Shown in pieces: positions 1-6,970 of a stretch of DNA of 21,146 nucleotides. The notes below the pieces were generated by a model. The model had not been told where the DNA came from and did not search any database. It saw only the letters and a list, made by a program, of their open reading frames with translations. Position numbers and translations under genes: made by a program. Origin of the DNA: Nitrososphaerales archaeon TH5895 (lineage in GTDB: Archaea; Thermoproteota; Nitrososphaeria; Nitrososphaerales; Nitrososphaeraceae); NCBI GenBank assembly GCA_014523695.1, contig JAATVS010000570.1:1-21146 (forward strand). The letters run 5' to 3'. How positions within the stretch are numbered: the stretch's first letter is position 1; every line of letters starts with the position of its first letter.

Positions 1-2
1 GT

Positions 3-146
3 GAGGTTCTAAATCTCGTGATTCCAAATACTGCGATCAAGATAATCCAAATATTTCTGAACGAGGACAGGTTAGAGGGAAGGTTAAATCCCAACGATAT
101 TTGCAGTTGGATCATCCTTCAGGCTAATAACCAAGATTTAATTTAA
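3..146 (+). CDS. C-terminal end of an unidentified protein (5' cut by window edge)
   Basis: An open frame runs from the left edge to a TAA at 144-146, giving 47 residues that end in a mixed hydrophobic/charged stretch containing LEGRLNPNDICSWIILQ. The composition looks like real protein rather than spacer. It ends just before the TATA-like box of the next gene, as expected for the tail of an upstream gene on the same strand. I do not recognise the family, and a 47-codon open frame can arise by chance in AT-rich DNA. Confidence 0.45.
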   Translation, partial: EVLNLVIPNTAIKIIQIFLNEDRLEGRLNPNDICSWIILQANNQDLI

Positions 147-151
147 ACATA

Positions 152-163
152 ATATTTATAATA
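152..163 (+). promoter_or_regulatory. TATA-like box of the PQQ sugar dehydrogenase gene
   Basis: The AT-only stretch atatttataata lies about 35 nt before the ATG at 192. Archaeal transcription normally starts about 25 nt downstream of such a box, which would give a leader of only about 10 nt. No BRE or start site can be proven from sequence alone. Confidence 0.5.
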
Positions 164-191
164 AAGTTCAATCTGAAGTCTTAAGGCATCC

Positions 192-1601
192 ATGTTCGCT
201 TATACGCAGGGGATTTTCTCTAAATATCTGAAGGCCATTGAGGTCGCAATACTATGTACCAACGTATTTTCTATTTCAGTAACAGGTTATAATATTTTTT
301 CTGCCCGTGGTCAGGAACAGGATGGGGCTGGGAGTAGACCTCTCTCAAACTTCACTAATGAAGAAATCATGTATGAGGAAACGGAAGGACAACCAAATCC
401 TGAAATGAAATTCAAAGACAAGGACATAAAAGCAGAATTAGTGTTTGAGGGGAAAATGAACCCAACAAGCATGGCTTTCTTAGATAATAACGATATTCTA
501 CTTTTAGAGATTTCTAACGGTACTATATTTAGAATAATAAATGGCGCACTTCAAAGTGAGCCCGTGCTTGATGTTAATGTCTCAGCCCCAGACCCCGGAG
601 AAAGAGGTCTGCTAGGAATTTCAGTACTGAAGAGTTCTCCAGGGTATACGTATGTTTTCTTATATTTTACCGAAGCTAATAGGGATGGTGGGTCTCCCAT
701 CGGTAATAGAATATATAAATACGAATTTATAGATAATAAATTGGTAAATCCTAAACTAATACTGGATTTACCCGCACACCCAGGACCCTTTCATAATGGT
801 GGAGCGATAACGGTCGGCCCCGACGGGAACGTATATGTTCCGATAGGCGATCTATTCGACGAGGTAACACTCCCCAGCACAATGGCTCAGAATATTGAGA
901 ATGGAGAAAAACCAAATGGATCAGGAGGCATACTTAGAGTCACTCAGGATGGGAAACCGGTAGGAGATGGCATACTTGGAGATGAACATCCCCTAAACTT
1001 GTACTATGCTTATGGAATAAGAAATAGCTTTGGAATTGATTTTGATCCTGTTACAGGTAATTTATGGGATACTGAAAACGGGCCAGTCTATGGTGACGAA
1101 ATTAACGTTGTAGAGCCTGGGTTTAATAGCGGGTGGAGAAAAGTTCAAGGTATTTGGTATGATGACGGAGGGAGTATCACTAGCTTAGCAAATGTTACAG
1201 AGGGTATCCCCAAAGGCTTGGTAGGCTTTAACGGAAAAGGCAAATATAGCGAACCTGAATTGACATGGAAGGGTAATGGTAGCGGCTTTACCGCACTGAA
1301 ATTTTTTGACTCTGATATGCTAGGTGAACGATATGCAAATGACATTTTTGTAGGAGATGTTCATAACGGAAATCTCTATCAATTCGAACTAAGTGGAAGC
1401 AGAAACCAGATTATTCTTGATGGCCCACATTCTGACAAAGTAGTTGATAATAAAGAAGAGGTCGAAAACGCAATTTTTGCGCAGGGATTCACTGGAGGGA
1501 TCACTGATTTAGAAGTCGGAGAAGATGGCTATCTTTATGTAGTGTCTGGCATTTGGAGTGACCAAGGCAAGATATATAGACTCATTCGCACGACGGAGTA
1601 A
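192..1601 (+). CDS. Secreted PQQ-dependent sugar dehydrogenase (soluble aldose/glucose dehydrogenase family)
   Basis: This 469-residue protein belongs to the soluble GSDH/YliI-type six-bladed propeller family, which oxidises sugars with bound pyrroloquinoline quinone. Residues about 1-40 form a signal or anchor segment, so it should act outside the membrane. Diagnostic motifs appear in order: ERGLLGIS (about 138-145), the FHNGG motif with the likely catalytic base His201, GPDGNVYVPIGD, the pair R277-N278 in GIRNSFG, and TENGP..GDEIN followed by GFNSGW. All key motifs are intact. The substrate cannot be read from sequence, and whether the host makes PQQ is not visible here. Some family members have lost the cofactor. 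A decayed relative lies immediately downstream. Confidence 0.9.
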   Translation: MFAYTQGIFSKYLKAIEVAILCTNVFSISVTGYNIFSARGQEQDGAGSRPLSNFTNEEIMYEETEGQPNPEMKFKDKDIKAELVFEGKMNPTSMAFLDNNDILLLEISNGTIFRIINGALQSEPVLDVNVSAPDPGERGLLGISVLKSSPGYTYVFLYFTEANRDGGSPIGNRIYKYEFIDNKLVNPKLILDLPAHPGPFHNGGAITVGPDGNVYVPIGDLFDEVTLPSTMAQNIENGEKPNGSGGILRVTQDGKPVGDGILGDEHPLNLYYAYGIRNSFGIDFDPVTGNLWDTENGPVYGDEINVVEPGFNSGWRKVQGIWYDDGGSITSLANVTEGIPKGLVGFNGKGKYSEPELTWKGNGSGFTALKFFDSDMLGERYANDIFVGDVHNGNLYQFELSGSRNQIILDGPHSDKVVDNKEEVENAIFAQGFTGGITDLEVGEDGYLYVVSGIWSDQGKIYRLIRTTE

Positions 1602-1698
1602 GCACACCATCCAGATGAATCCTCTATTTGAAGGCCGGATAGGAATCGAGTAGCATTTTTACCAGTGGGAATCTGGCCTATTAAGGAATTAACACGCA

Positions 1699-1820
1699 TA
1701 TGAGTTTAGAAATGGTAATGGCATAGGTTTCGATCCTGTAACTTAAATTAAATGGGTTACTGAAAATGGTGTTGGTTGAGGTAACGAGATTAGTCGCGGG
1801 GGGGTATAAAATACAAGGTC
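1699..1820 (+). pseudogene. Decayed fragment of a second PQQ sugar dehydrogenase
   Basis: Translated in the frame starting at 1699, this stretch reads YEFRNGNGIGFDPVT, stop, IKWVTENGVG, stop, GNEIS. It lines up with residues 274-305 of the intact gene upstream (YGIRNSFGIDFDPVT ... DTENGP..GDEIN). After a deletion, the DNA again resembles the intact gene at gggtggagaaaagttcaagg (here gggggtataaaatacaagg). At least two in-frame stops and a deletion make it non-functional. It is a remnant of a tandem duplicate or of a related gene. Nothing similar was found for the rest of the gene, so only the most conserved core is still recognisable. Confidence 0.8.
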
Positions 1821-1972
1821 CTAGTCGTAGCGAGCTAGCCATAAGATTTATGCATAATTGCATTAAATCCTCTTATCGGAAACAGTGCTCGAATTCATCT
1901 GAACTATACGCTATGTAGTTTTCATCCGCATCAAAAAGTAAGAGTCTAGTCTTATTGTATTCAAATAAGATT

Positions 1973-3100
1973 TTAAATCAACTCCTCATAAATGTTGAAC
2001 AGTTTACGTTCCATGGCAGTCCAATTATATTTCTGCAAGAATGCTTTACGTCCATTATCTCCTAGTTTCTTTCGCAATTCTGGATTATCCCTTAACGTAA
2101 GTATCGCCTGACTTATTTGTTCGACGTTATCATATCCTACTACTATCCCACATTGAGTTTCATTGACTATTTCAGTTGCTATATTTGTAATTATCGGGAT
2201 ACCACACATCATCGCTTCGAATAGCTTATTGGGTAATGTAATCGTATTCCAAGGTAATTCTGGGTCGTATAGAGCTATTATGGCCTGTGAATTTAGTTCC
2301 ACTTCTATAGCTTCGGTCGGTATAAGATTGCCCTTATACCGAATGTTAGGCAGAGCTCCCAACTCCTTTAGAACTTGTTTATCCATAACCGGGCCGGCAA
2401 TTACAAACTCGACATTATTTATATGATTTAGTATGTGGCCTATGATTTCCAGCCCGCGTCCTCTTCTAATTCCCCCAGTGTAAGAAATCTCTAGGACATT
2501 ATCATTTTCTTTTGTTGACCTTGTAGTTTCGACTTCCTGATAATCCTCGGGACAGTTTAGGACTGTAATACAACGCGGTGGTGTCGTTTTAAAAGTGGAT
2601 GTAACCTTTTCCCCGCCAGCTATTATTACGACATTTGACTTCTGACTAATTTTTTCTTCAAGAGAATTAATAATTCGATAGAATGTCTTGTACCTTCGGG
2701 GAATAAACACCATGGCATATCTATCAAAAATATCGAATACTAATTTTTTTCTAAAGATCTTTTTGTATATATAACAAGGAACAGCAGTATCTAAATCACA
2801 CGCATGCACCACCGCCGGTCTGGTTCTAAATAATTCTATCATAAGCCACGACCAAAAAAGTGGAAAGAAAATCAGCAACCTTGTAAACATTCGGATGAGT
2901 GATGGTTTCCAGAACGATGTTCTTAACTTAAATAGCTTCATTTTTGCTTTATCACTTTCAGTTAATCCCCGGGAGACTCCTGACCTGTCCCAGCCCAGCG
3001 CTAATACAGAATATCTTTTCTTTAGTGAATCTGTGATCTTTTTCACTCGTGGATCGAATATAACAGAGTTAGCCGATCTGACCACTACAATATCAACCAA
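1973..3100 (-). CDS. Glycosyltransferase, GT-B fold, family 4-like (copy A)
   Basis: This 375-residue protein probably transfers a sugar from a nucleotide donor to a lipid-linked or surface glycan on the cytoplasmic face. The N-terminal half (1-190) contains a hydrophobic patch at 68-90, suggesting membrane association, then HACDLD (99-104) and FDIFDR (122-127). The C-terminal Rossmann half begins at about 203 with ISYTGGIRRGRGLE and carries the donor-binding motif NKLFEAMMCGIPIITN (291-306). A stop lies five codons upstream, so the start is TTG at 3100, with no nearby ATG. A paralogue at 5392-6549 matches throughout, and its last third is almost identical in DNA. A TATA-like box lies near 3135-3145. 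Acceptor and donor are unknown. Confidence 0.88.
   Translation of the reverse strand: MVDIVVVRSANSVIFDPRVKKITDSLKKRYSVLALGWDRSGVSRGLTESDKAKMKLFKLRTSFWKPSLIRMFTRLLIFFPLFWSWLMIELFRTRPAVVHACDLDTAVPCYIYKKIFRKKLVFDIFDRYAMVFIPRRYKTFYRIINSLEEKISQKSNVVIIAGGEKVTSTFKTTPPRCITVLNCPEDYQEVETTRSTKENDNVLEISYTGGIRRGRGLEIIGHILNHINNVEFVIAGPVMDKQVLKELGALPNIRYKGNLIPTEAIEVELNSQAIIALYDPELPWNTITLPNKLFEAMMCGIPIITNIATEIVNETQCGIVVGYDNVEQISQAILTLRDNPELRKKLGDNGRKAFLQKYNWTAMERKLFNIYEELI
2008..2224 (-). repeat. Near-identical repeat shared by two glycosyltransferase genes (copy 1)
   Basis: These 217 bp match 5439-5652 with four substitutions and one 3-bp indel. Positions 2008-2122 (115 bp) match without a difference. They encode residues about 293-365 of the protein. 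Outside the block the two genes are only moderately alike. Confidence 0.95.
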
Positions 3101-3290
3101 GTGATATATATCTTGTCATTGACAGGTAATTGAACTTTTTTATGCATAATAGTCTGTAAATATGCGTAATCATGTTATCATCATCTTCATAAGCCGCCTT
3201 ATGTAGCACCATTCCTTCTAAGTTCGCCATCAACCATGTCTTCGAGGTTTTTTCTTTCTTTCTACTTGAATTATGACTCTTTATTTTCAT
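3093..3290 (-). CDS. Possible small protein overlapping the start of glycosyltransferase A
   Basis: This 65-codon frame has an ATG, a lysine-rich N-terminus (RKKEKTSKTW) and an acidic patch (YEDDD). Its stop overlaps the TTG start of the glycosyltransferase by 8 nt, which would allow translational coupling. There is no recognisable domain, and the TATA-like box I assign to the glycosyltransferase lies inside it, which argues against it. It may be spurious or a gene remnant. Confidence 0.25.
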   Translation of the reverse strand: MKIKSHNSSRKKEKTSKTWLMANLEGMVLHKAAYEDDDNMITHIYRLLCIKKFNYLSMTRYISLG

Positions 3291-3518
3291 CTTGTGTCTG
3301 GAGGGCTATGAAATCAGAAGGAGTTTGACGACGGATAGGAGTATACTCAAGCAGGAGTTGTTGGGACGACAATCTATATTTCTGATAATTCAAAGGTATT
3401 TATTTATTAAAGTCGTAGAATTTGAGAAAACATATTCCCACAAATGGAAATGTATGAGCTTACGATGATGTAGGACAAGAAGATAAGCGTACGGTCAGTT
3501 ATGGGTCTGGAATTGACC

Positions 3519-3704
3519 TTATGCATTGATAACCTCTAATCCAGTCGACTTCCTTGGCAAATGATGGCCTATTAACTCTGTAGAACTCCCACCATAACAT
3601 AGTTTGCTGGTTGCAAGCACTAGGTTATAAATTCTGGGGTTGGCATATTGATCTATGTTATGACTTAGGTGCCACCGCGCTTTAGAATCATATCGTTGTC
3701 TATC
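3519..3704 (-). pseudogene. Possible decayed coding fragment, family unknown
   Basis: An open minus-strand frame of 61 codons has no ATG at its head, since a stop precedes it. It reads like protein, for example YANPRIYNLVLATSK and STELIGHHLPRKSTGLEVIN. It abuts the fragment at 3715-4011 in another frame, so both may be parts of one frameshifted gene. An open stretch of this length can arise by chance, and the only support is composition. Confidence 0.25.
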
Positions 3705-3714
3705 TTAGCAAGTT

Positions 3715-4011
3715 CTATATGGTGGGTGTTTTCTTAGATAAAGGAGCAGTAATGATTATATCCACTGAGCTCTTTCCCAGCTGAGCTGAAGGTAACCCTC
3801 TAAAATCACCTTCCAATCGCTGACGTTTATCGTGTGCCTTAAAAGCAGAATAGCTTGCACCAATTACGTTATCCTCAGCTACCAGATTAGACTACATTTA
3901 GTCTATCACTGCAATTCAGGCACTATTCTCACTTAAGCAGTTAATACTCTTCATTTCTACTGATATTTTTACTGAGTATCTATTACCCAGATCAATATCT
4001 CTTACATGCAT
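3715..4011 (-). pseudogene. Possible decayed small gene with three in-frame stops
   Basis: On the minus strand an ATG at 4011 opens a frame of 98 codons reading MHVRDIDLGNRYSVKISVEM, then three stops within eight codons (TGA, TAA, TAG), then a clean 58-codon run containing GASYSAFKAHDKRQRLEGDF and SSVDIIITAPLSKK. The residues on both sides of the stops look like protein, which suggests a dead gene. I cannot name the family. A related intact gene elsewhere would settle it. Confidence 0.35.
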
Positions 4012-4095
4012 TAATATACGCTTAAGGTTAAAACCTTTTTCTAGTCATTACCGTTACTGTTACACCCGCCCGCCCCACCTTTGCCGGACCATCGA

Positions 4096-4929
4096 TTATG
4101 AGTAAACACCATTGTTGAACAAATTAATTTCGGCAGCGCGTCTCATGTCCCGGGCATGGGCGTCACTGCCTGCATGTGTGAATCCCATGAAACCATTTTC
4201 TATAGCAGAAGGATAGCAATTTCCAGTGTTGATACTTTTAAGTAGGTTGGAGTTACTAAGAGTTTTTCCTCCCATGTTAAATGTAAAACTCACCAGGGCG
4301 TCAAACTGATTTTGAGTTAGCTGCACCACCACCTTGCTGTTAACCTCGTGTTCTGCTATTCCTACATCATCTGCAAGTAGTTGGAATACCTCACTGAGAT
4401 CCATCCCACCAGGATATTTTGCTTGATATTGTATGATATCTTGTGAGGTGCATGGCTCATGATGAACTAAACTGCCAATTCCCACTGTGCAATGGCCTAC
4501 TGGTTTTACTGGATCATTGTAAAGACCATAAATATCCGCTGTTAGTTTGCAAGCCCTCTGATCTAGCGGCCCACATGGCCGCAAATCTCCAGCTTTACCT
4601 TCATGTCTTTCAAGAAACTTGAGGCCCTCTTGGCTGGTCTTCATTCTTGCTAATGGAGTTCCAGCCGAACAGCTATCAATGTCAGGATCAAGATTGCACG
4701 GAGGTAGATCGTTGCACCCGTTGGGTTGTCCCTCCTTAACATGACTATCACAATAACCTGACCAACAAAACCATTCTTTTTCCTCATCGTTTTCATCGTC
4801 CATCCAACATTTCCAATCCCGCATCACTGAATAGTAAGCGGATACCGAATTAGGATGCAAGATTCCCAGAGGTAAAGCTGAAACTATGATACTAATCCCG
4901 CAAATAAAATTCAATAATGGAATAATCAT
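4096..4929 (-). CDS. Secreted GH24 (T4/lambda-R21-type) lysozyme
   Basis: This 277-residue protein should hydrolyse the beta-1,4 MurNAc-GlcNAc bond of bacterial murein outside the cell. A signal peptide spans 1-31 (hydrophobic core, then SVSA before YYS). Next comes a Cys-rich acidic segment (38-90, six Cys), then the GH24 domain (about 95-277). By alignment with T4 lysozyme E11/D20/T26, the catalytic set is E110 (ERHEG), D139 (LYND) and T148 (HCTVGIGSL). The typical LTQNQFDALVSFTFNMG motif is at 204-220. About 20 extra residues, including C119 and C127, lie between E110 and D139. Eleven Cys in the mature part fit a disulfide-stabilised exported enzyme. No holin or phage structural gene is nearby, so a free-standing enzyme is more likely than a prophage endolysin. 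Confidence 0.9.
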   Translation of the reverse strand: MIIPLLNFICGISIIVSALPLGILHPNSVSAYYSVMRDWKCWMDDENDEEKEWFCWSGYCDSHVKEGQPNGCNDLPPCNLDPDIDSCSAGTPLARMKTSQEGLKFLERHEGKAGDLRPCGPLDQRACKLTADIYGLYNDPVKPVGHCTVGIGSLVHHEPCTSQDIIQYQAKYPGGMDLSEVFQLLADDVGIAEHEVNSKVVVQLTQNQFDALVSFTFNMGGKTLSNSNLLKSINTGNCYPSAIENGFMGFTHAGSDAHARDMRRAAEINLFNNGVYS

Positions 4930-4954
4930 AAAGTAGCTTATACTCCTGATTAAG

Positions 4955-4962
4955 GATATAAA
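4955..4962 (-). promoter_or_regulatory. TATA-like box of the lysozyme gene
   Basis: On the minus strand the sequence reads tttatatc about 27-33 nt before the ATG at 4929. Transcription would start almost at the ATG, giving a leaderless mRNA. This supports the lysozyme gene having its own promoter rather than being co-transcribed. Confidence 0.6.
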
Positions 4963-5343
4963 CCTTCATAAGGTCAGTTCTTTCTTTGTATTCATCTATC
5001 CTCCAGTTACGTGCTGAAAAAGAGGACGATTTGCATCTTGCCATCGCTGCGGATCACTGAGGATAACGTAGTAATAGGAGGTTGCAAATTTCAACTCGTC
5101 TTATTTGTATACGACAACCTAGCTATTACTTTTTCATGTTTGTACGCTGGTGTTCTTCGGAGATACGTCAGCAGCAACCAACCATTCATAGAATGGATTC
5201 GCCAGAAATAAGATTTGGTCGCCGACTTTCCTAACTCCATTCTTTTAGAAAATTCTAGGCTGCATATCTATTACCTTCAGTTGCAAGGATCTCCAAGTAC
5301 CTATAAACGGGGCAAAGATCGATAACAGAATTCTCTAGTATGG

Positions 5344-5371
5344 ATACTAACATACTAACATACTAACATAC
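5344..5371. repeat. Short tandem repeat, 8-bp unit, 3.5 copies
   Basis: The unit atactaac is repeated three times and followed by atac, with no mismatches. It lies 21 bp beyond the stop of glycosyltransferase B on the minus strand. A second period-8 repeat with a different unit occurs at 20596-20619. Confidence 0.9.
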
Positions 5372-5391
5372 CAAAATGACTTATTGCCCTA

Positions 5392-6549
5392 TTAACTCGG
5401 ATTTTGAAGTAACTGTTCATAAACCTTGTATAATTTCTGTTCCATGGCAGTCCAATTATATTTCTGCAAGAATGCTTTACGTCCATTATCTCCTAGTTTC
5501 TTTCGCAATTCTGGATTATCCCTTAACGTAAGTATCGCCTGACTTATTTGTTCAACATCATATTCTACTACTATCCCACATTGAGTTTCATTGACTATTT
5601 TAGTTGCTACATTTGTAATTATCGGGATACCACACATCATCGCTTCGAATAGTTTGTTCCCAACCACGTACTGGTTCTGTGCGTTTGAATTCGGATCATA
5701 TAGTGCAACCATCGCATCTGAGTTTAATTCTACTGCTATTACCTCGCTGTGTTCCAAAAATCCCAGGTAAGTAATGTTGGAAATATTCCTAATACTTCTC
5801 AGTAATTTTTCATCTTCAAGTCTGCCAGTAACAACCAAATCAACTTCTGTCAGGTTGTTTATCGCAGAGGGCAAGACTTCAAGCCCGCGGTGTCTTCGGA
5901 TGTGACCTGTAAACGCCAATTTTAAGGTGTTCCCCTTCGGGGTTGTGAGTCGTTTCATGTGGTAGTCCTCGGAGCAATTCAAAATTGGCACACATTCTTT
6001 TGGCTTCCTTTGAAAAGTATTGATTAATTCTTCAGACACGGATATCAGGACATCTGCCCCCTCTGCTAGCCTTTCTTCAAACGAATTGGTTAATGAATAC
6101 AGTCGTTTACTCTTTAGTGGTACGTAATTCATTCCGAATCGATCAAAAACATCGAATACTAGTTTTCTTTTATTTCCAAACATCTTCTTATATAGATAAC
6201 ATGGTGGCATTGCCTGCAAGTCGCATGCATGGACAACTTTGGGCCTGTGCCAGAGCAACTTGGCAAACGCCCAGGTCCAAAAAAAAGGAAGATACGGAAG
6301 TAATGCGGGAGATCCTGATGGTACTCTGAGATTAAAAAATTTGAACCTGGTTCCTCCATAACTATTAATTAATTCTTTAATTTTTTCTTTGGGCAGCTCC
6401 ATCATCCCTCCTCTATTAAAGGCGAGCACCAAAGTTGAATATCGTTTGCTAAGAGATTTTATGGTCTTCTGGTCTCTCATAGTCGGTTGGTTTATTATCG
6501 GATCGGCTTTAACTAGAATCACGTCCACCAAATTTTCTAACTTTACCAA
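5392..6549 (-). CDS. Glycosyltransferase, GT-B fold, family 4-like (copy B)
   Basis: This 385-residue paralogue of the gene at 1973-3100 has the same layout: N-terminal domain with VHACDLQ and FDVFDRFG, then a C-terminal nucleotide-sugar domain starting near LAFTGHIRRHRGLE and containing GNKLFEAMMCGIPIITN. The longest frame starts at TTG 6549. By alignment with copy A, the GTG at 6528 is the better start, because the protein would then begin DVILVKADP like the paralogue. The first 300 residues are only moderately similar to copy A, so it probably has a different substrate. The C-terminal 72 residues are nearly the same at DNA level. It may serve the same surface-glycan pathway as the cassette at 6971-9562. 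Confidence 0.87.
   Translation of the reverse strand: MVKLENLVDVILVKADPIINQPTMRDQKTIKSLSKRYSTLVLAFNRGGMMELPKEKIKELINSYGGTRFKFFNLRVPSGSPALLPYLPFFWTWAFAKLLWHRPKVVHACDLQAMPPCYLYKKMFGNKRKLVFDVFDRFGMNYVPLKSKRLYSLTNSFEERLAEGADVLISVSEELINTFQRKPKECVPILNCSEDYHMKRLTTPKGNTLKLAFTGHIRRHRGLEVLPSAINNLTEVDLVVTGRLEDEKLLRSIRNISNITYLGFLEHSEVIAVELNSDAMVALYDPNSNAQNQYVVGNKLFEAMMCGIPIITNVATKIVNETQCGIVVEYDVEQISQAILTLRDNPELRKKLGDNGRKAFLQKYNWTAMEQKLYKVYEQLLQNPS
5439..5652 (-). repeat. Near-identical repeat shared by two glycosyltransferase genes (copy 2)
   Basis: This block matches 2008-2224. The two copies are in the same orientation about 3.4 kb apart, with the lysozyme gene between them. It encodes residues about 300-371. 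Homologous recombination between the copies would delete or circularise the lysozyme segment. Confidence 0.95.
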
Positions 6550-6601
6550 ACAATTTCGTACAAGTTTATTAGTAATAATTCTTTGGAAAATTTACTCCTA
6601 G

Positions 6602-6805
6602 TTAGTTCATGTACTTTTTAATGGATTCTTCTGCCCTTACCCACAGGCTATCAAGCTCTCGAGTACGGGTAAACATATAGTGGAGTATAGATGTAGAACT
6701 CAGACGGTACGGCTTAGCAATTGCAGCCATGATCATTATGAATTTTCCATAGATTCAGATTAAGGGGCATAGTCCATAATCTAACGCTCCATCATAGATA
6801 GGCAT
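6602..6805 (-). pseudogene. Possible decayed gene tail with one in-frame stop
   Basis: On the minus strand an ATG at 6805 opens a 67-codon frame: MPIYDGALDYGLCPLI, a TGA, then IYGKFIMIMAAIAKPYRLSS and a charged, helix-like C-terminus (RELDSLWVRAEESIKKYMN). The last part looks strongly like a real protein end. Without the stop it would be a small intact gene behind copy B's promoter region. The family is unknown. A shorter functional frame from the internal ATG (44 codons) is an alternative. Confidence 0.35.
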
Positions 6806-6970
6806 TAGGAAAGCCATATCAAAATGGTAGCATTCGATGATCCATATGCATAACCATTACAGGTTGTATAGCTTACCATTTCAACCACAATCCTATTAAA
6901 TAAGCAACATGGTAAGCCAATAGAATATTTTAACAATGTTAATAAAACATCTAATTCTTCCTTCTGCTAA
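6806..6970. promoter_or_regulatory. Promoter region of the sugar-nucleotide cassette
   Basis: The box gttaataaaac (6938-6948) lies about 25-30 nt before the TTG start at 6971, consistent with a leaderless transcript. The rest of this spacer holds nothing I can name. Confidence 0.45.

Larger units (their letters stand above)
3301..4095. other. Intergenic region with possible gene debris
   Basis: This gap of about 800 bp holds no intact gene that I can support. The minus strand contains two stretches with protein-like composition, listed separately at 3519-3704 and 3715-4011. A small perfect hairpin (aaggtt/aacctt, 4024-4037) is followed by a T run on the plus strand. A C-rich patch (4065-4079), G-rich on the minus strand, sits just past the lysozyme stop. 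No insertion-sequence ends were seen. Confidence 0.5.
4930..5391. other. Intergenic region between lysozyme and glycosyltransferase B
   Basis: Apart from the lysozyme promoter and a short tandem repeat at 5344-5371, I see nothing convincing here. A GTG-initiated 66-codon frame (5011-5211, plus) has no signal, domain or promoter and is treated as chance. Confidence 0.5.

Noticed and set aside
4065..4079. G-quadruplex on the minus strand after the lysozyme stop
   Set aside because: Only three runs of three or more G occur, so a standard four-run quadruplex cannot form.
4096..4929. Prophage endolysin explanation for the lysozyme
   Set aside because: No holin, structural, integrase or terminase gene is near, and the protein has its own signal peptide and an archaeal-type promoter.
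5011..5211. 66-codon plus-strand frame behind the lysozyme promoter
   Set aside because: GTG start, no promoter and no domain. It shares the 14-mer ctgaggataacgta with the debris at 3715-4011, but the flanking sequence does not align, so this is probably chance.
5344..5371. CRISPR array
   Set aside because: The repeats are 8 bp with no spacers, and no cas gene is present.
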